This document shows positions 63,969-64,000 of a stretch of 64,000 nucleotides of DNA, one piece after another. Both the position numbers and the translations under genes were made by a program. The stretch lies in the NCBI GenBank assembly GCA_964036195.1, contig OZ038450.1, positions 26,166,794-26,230,793 of the forward strand, read 5' to 3'. The DNA comes from Sphaerolaimus hirsutus. Taxonomy: Eukaryota; Nematoda; Chromadorea; Monhysterida; Sphaerolaimidae. The notes below the pieces were generated by a model. It worked only from the letters and a program-made list of their open reading frames with translations, ran no database searches and had not been told where the DNA came from. Position 1 is the stretch's first letter. Each line of letters opens with the position of its first letter.

Positions 63969-64000
63969 GTACCGTATTTCCTCGAAATACCCCCGGGGGG
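63969..64000. mobile_element. left end of a CCGTATTTCCTCGAAATA MITE, cut by the window edge
   Basis: TACCGTATTTCCTCGAAATACCCCC, the same terminus as at 25079 and 28551. The rest lies outside the window. Confidence 0.65.

Overview
This is a eukaryotic, most likely invertebrate metazoan, genome segment. It is AT-rich, has spliceosomal GT-AG signals, is packed with transposable elements and carries a 200-base run of N at 27251-27450. I could not assign a species. Almost all recognisable protein-coding sequence belongs to LTR retroelements. Only three short stretches look like exons of ordinary host genes: 22893-23048 (+), 30394-30516 (-) and 57259-57445 (+).

Two copies of one very large Ty3/Gypsy-type retroelement dominate. 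Copy A (171-16087, minus strand, 4-bp target duplication TGTA, LTRs about 1.65 kb and about 99% alike by eye) is fairly young but has several frameshifts and has lost the 5' part of gag. Copy B (33144-57093, plus strand, target duplication ATAG) is older and riddled with stops, but keeps the gag 5' region. Both share an order I do not know from any described element: gag, an envelope-like glycoprotein with two hydrophobic segments, protease, reverse transcriptase, RNase H, integrase, then a roughly 1,100-residue superfamily 1 (UPF1-like) helicase with an acidic tail, then the 3' LTR. The envelope-like part lies between gag and protease and is in frame with both, apart from one UGA present in both copies. 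A second feature present in both copies is a +1 frame break inside the reverse transcriptase at TTT-TAG-C. Upstream of the helicase lie a possible TATA box (weakened in B) and a strong splice acceptor, which suggests a separate helicase mRNA.

Inside gag of copy B sits a second, unrelated Ty3/Gypsy-type element (37369-42491, 5-bp duplication TGATG). It has one long gag-pol frame that starts with about 20 copies of a 6-residue repeat. It has no integrase and no 3' LTR, and it contains a candidate 80-nt intron that would switch the product between Gag and Gag-Pol.

The DNA between and around the retroelements (16092-33143 and 57098-64000) is a mosaic of non-autonomous DNA transposons. Five have hAT-like ends with 8-bp target duplications (one of them 7 of 8): 16252-18360, 31312-31920, 54072-54711, 58949-59294 and 61242-62014. 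Each carries arrays of a short oligomer that differs between elements. There are also long foldback palindromes (24485-24831, 32101-32921, 57698-58482, 60527-60988, 62510-63029), two families of short inverted-repeat elements, and a 573-bp tandem repeat (20400-22080). No rRNA, tRNA gene or CRISPR array was seen.
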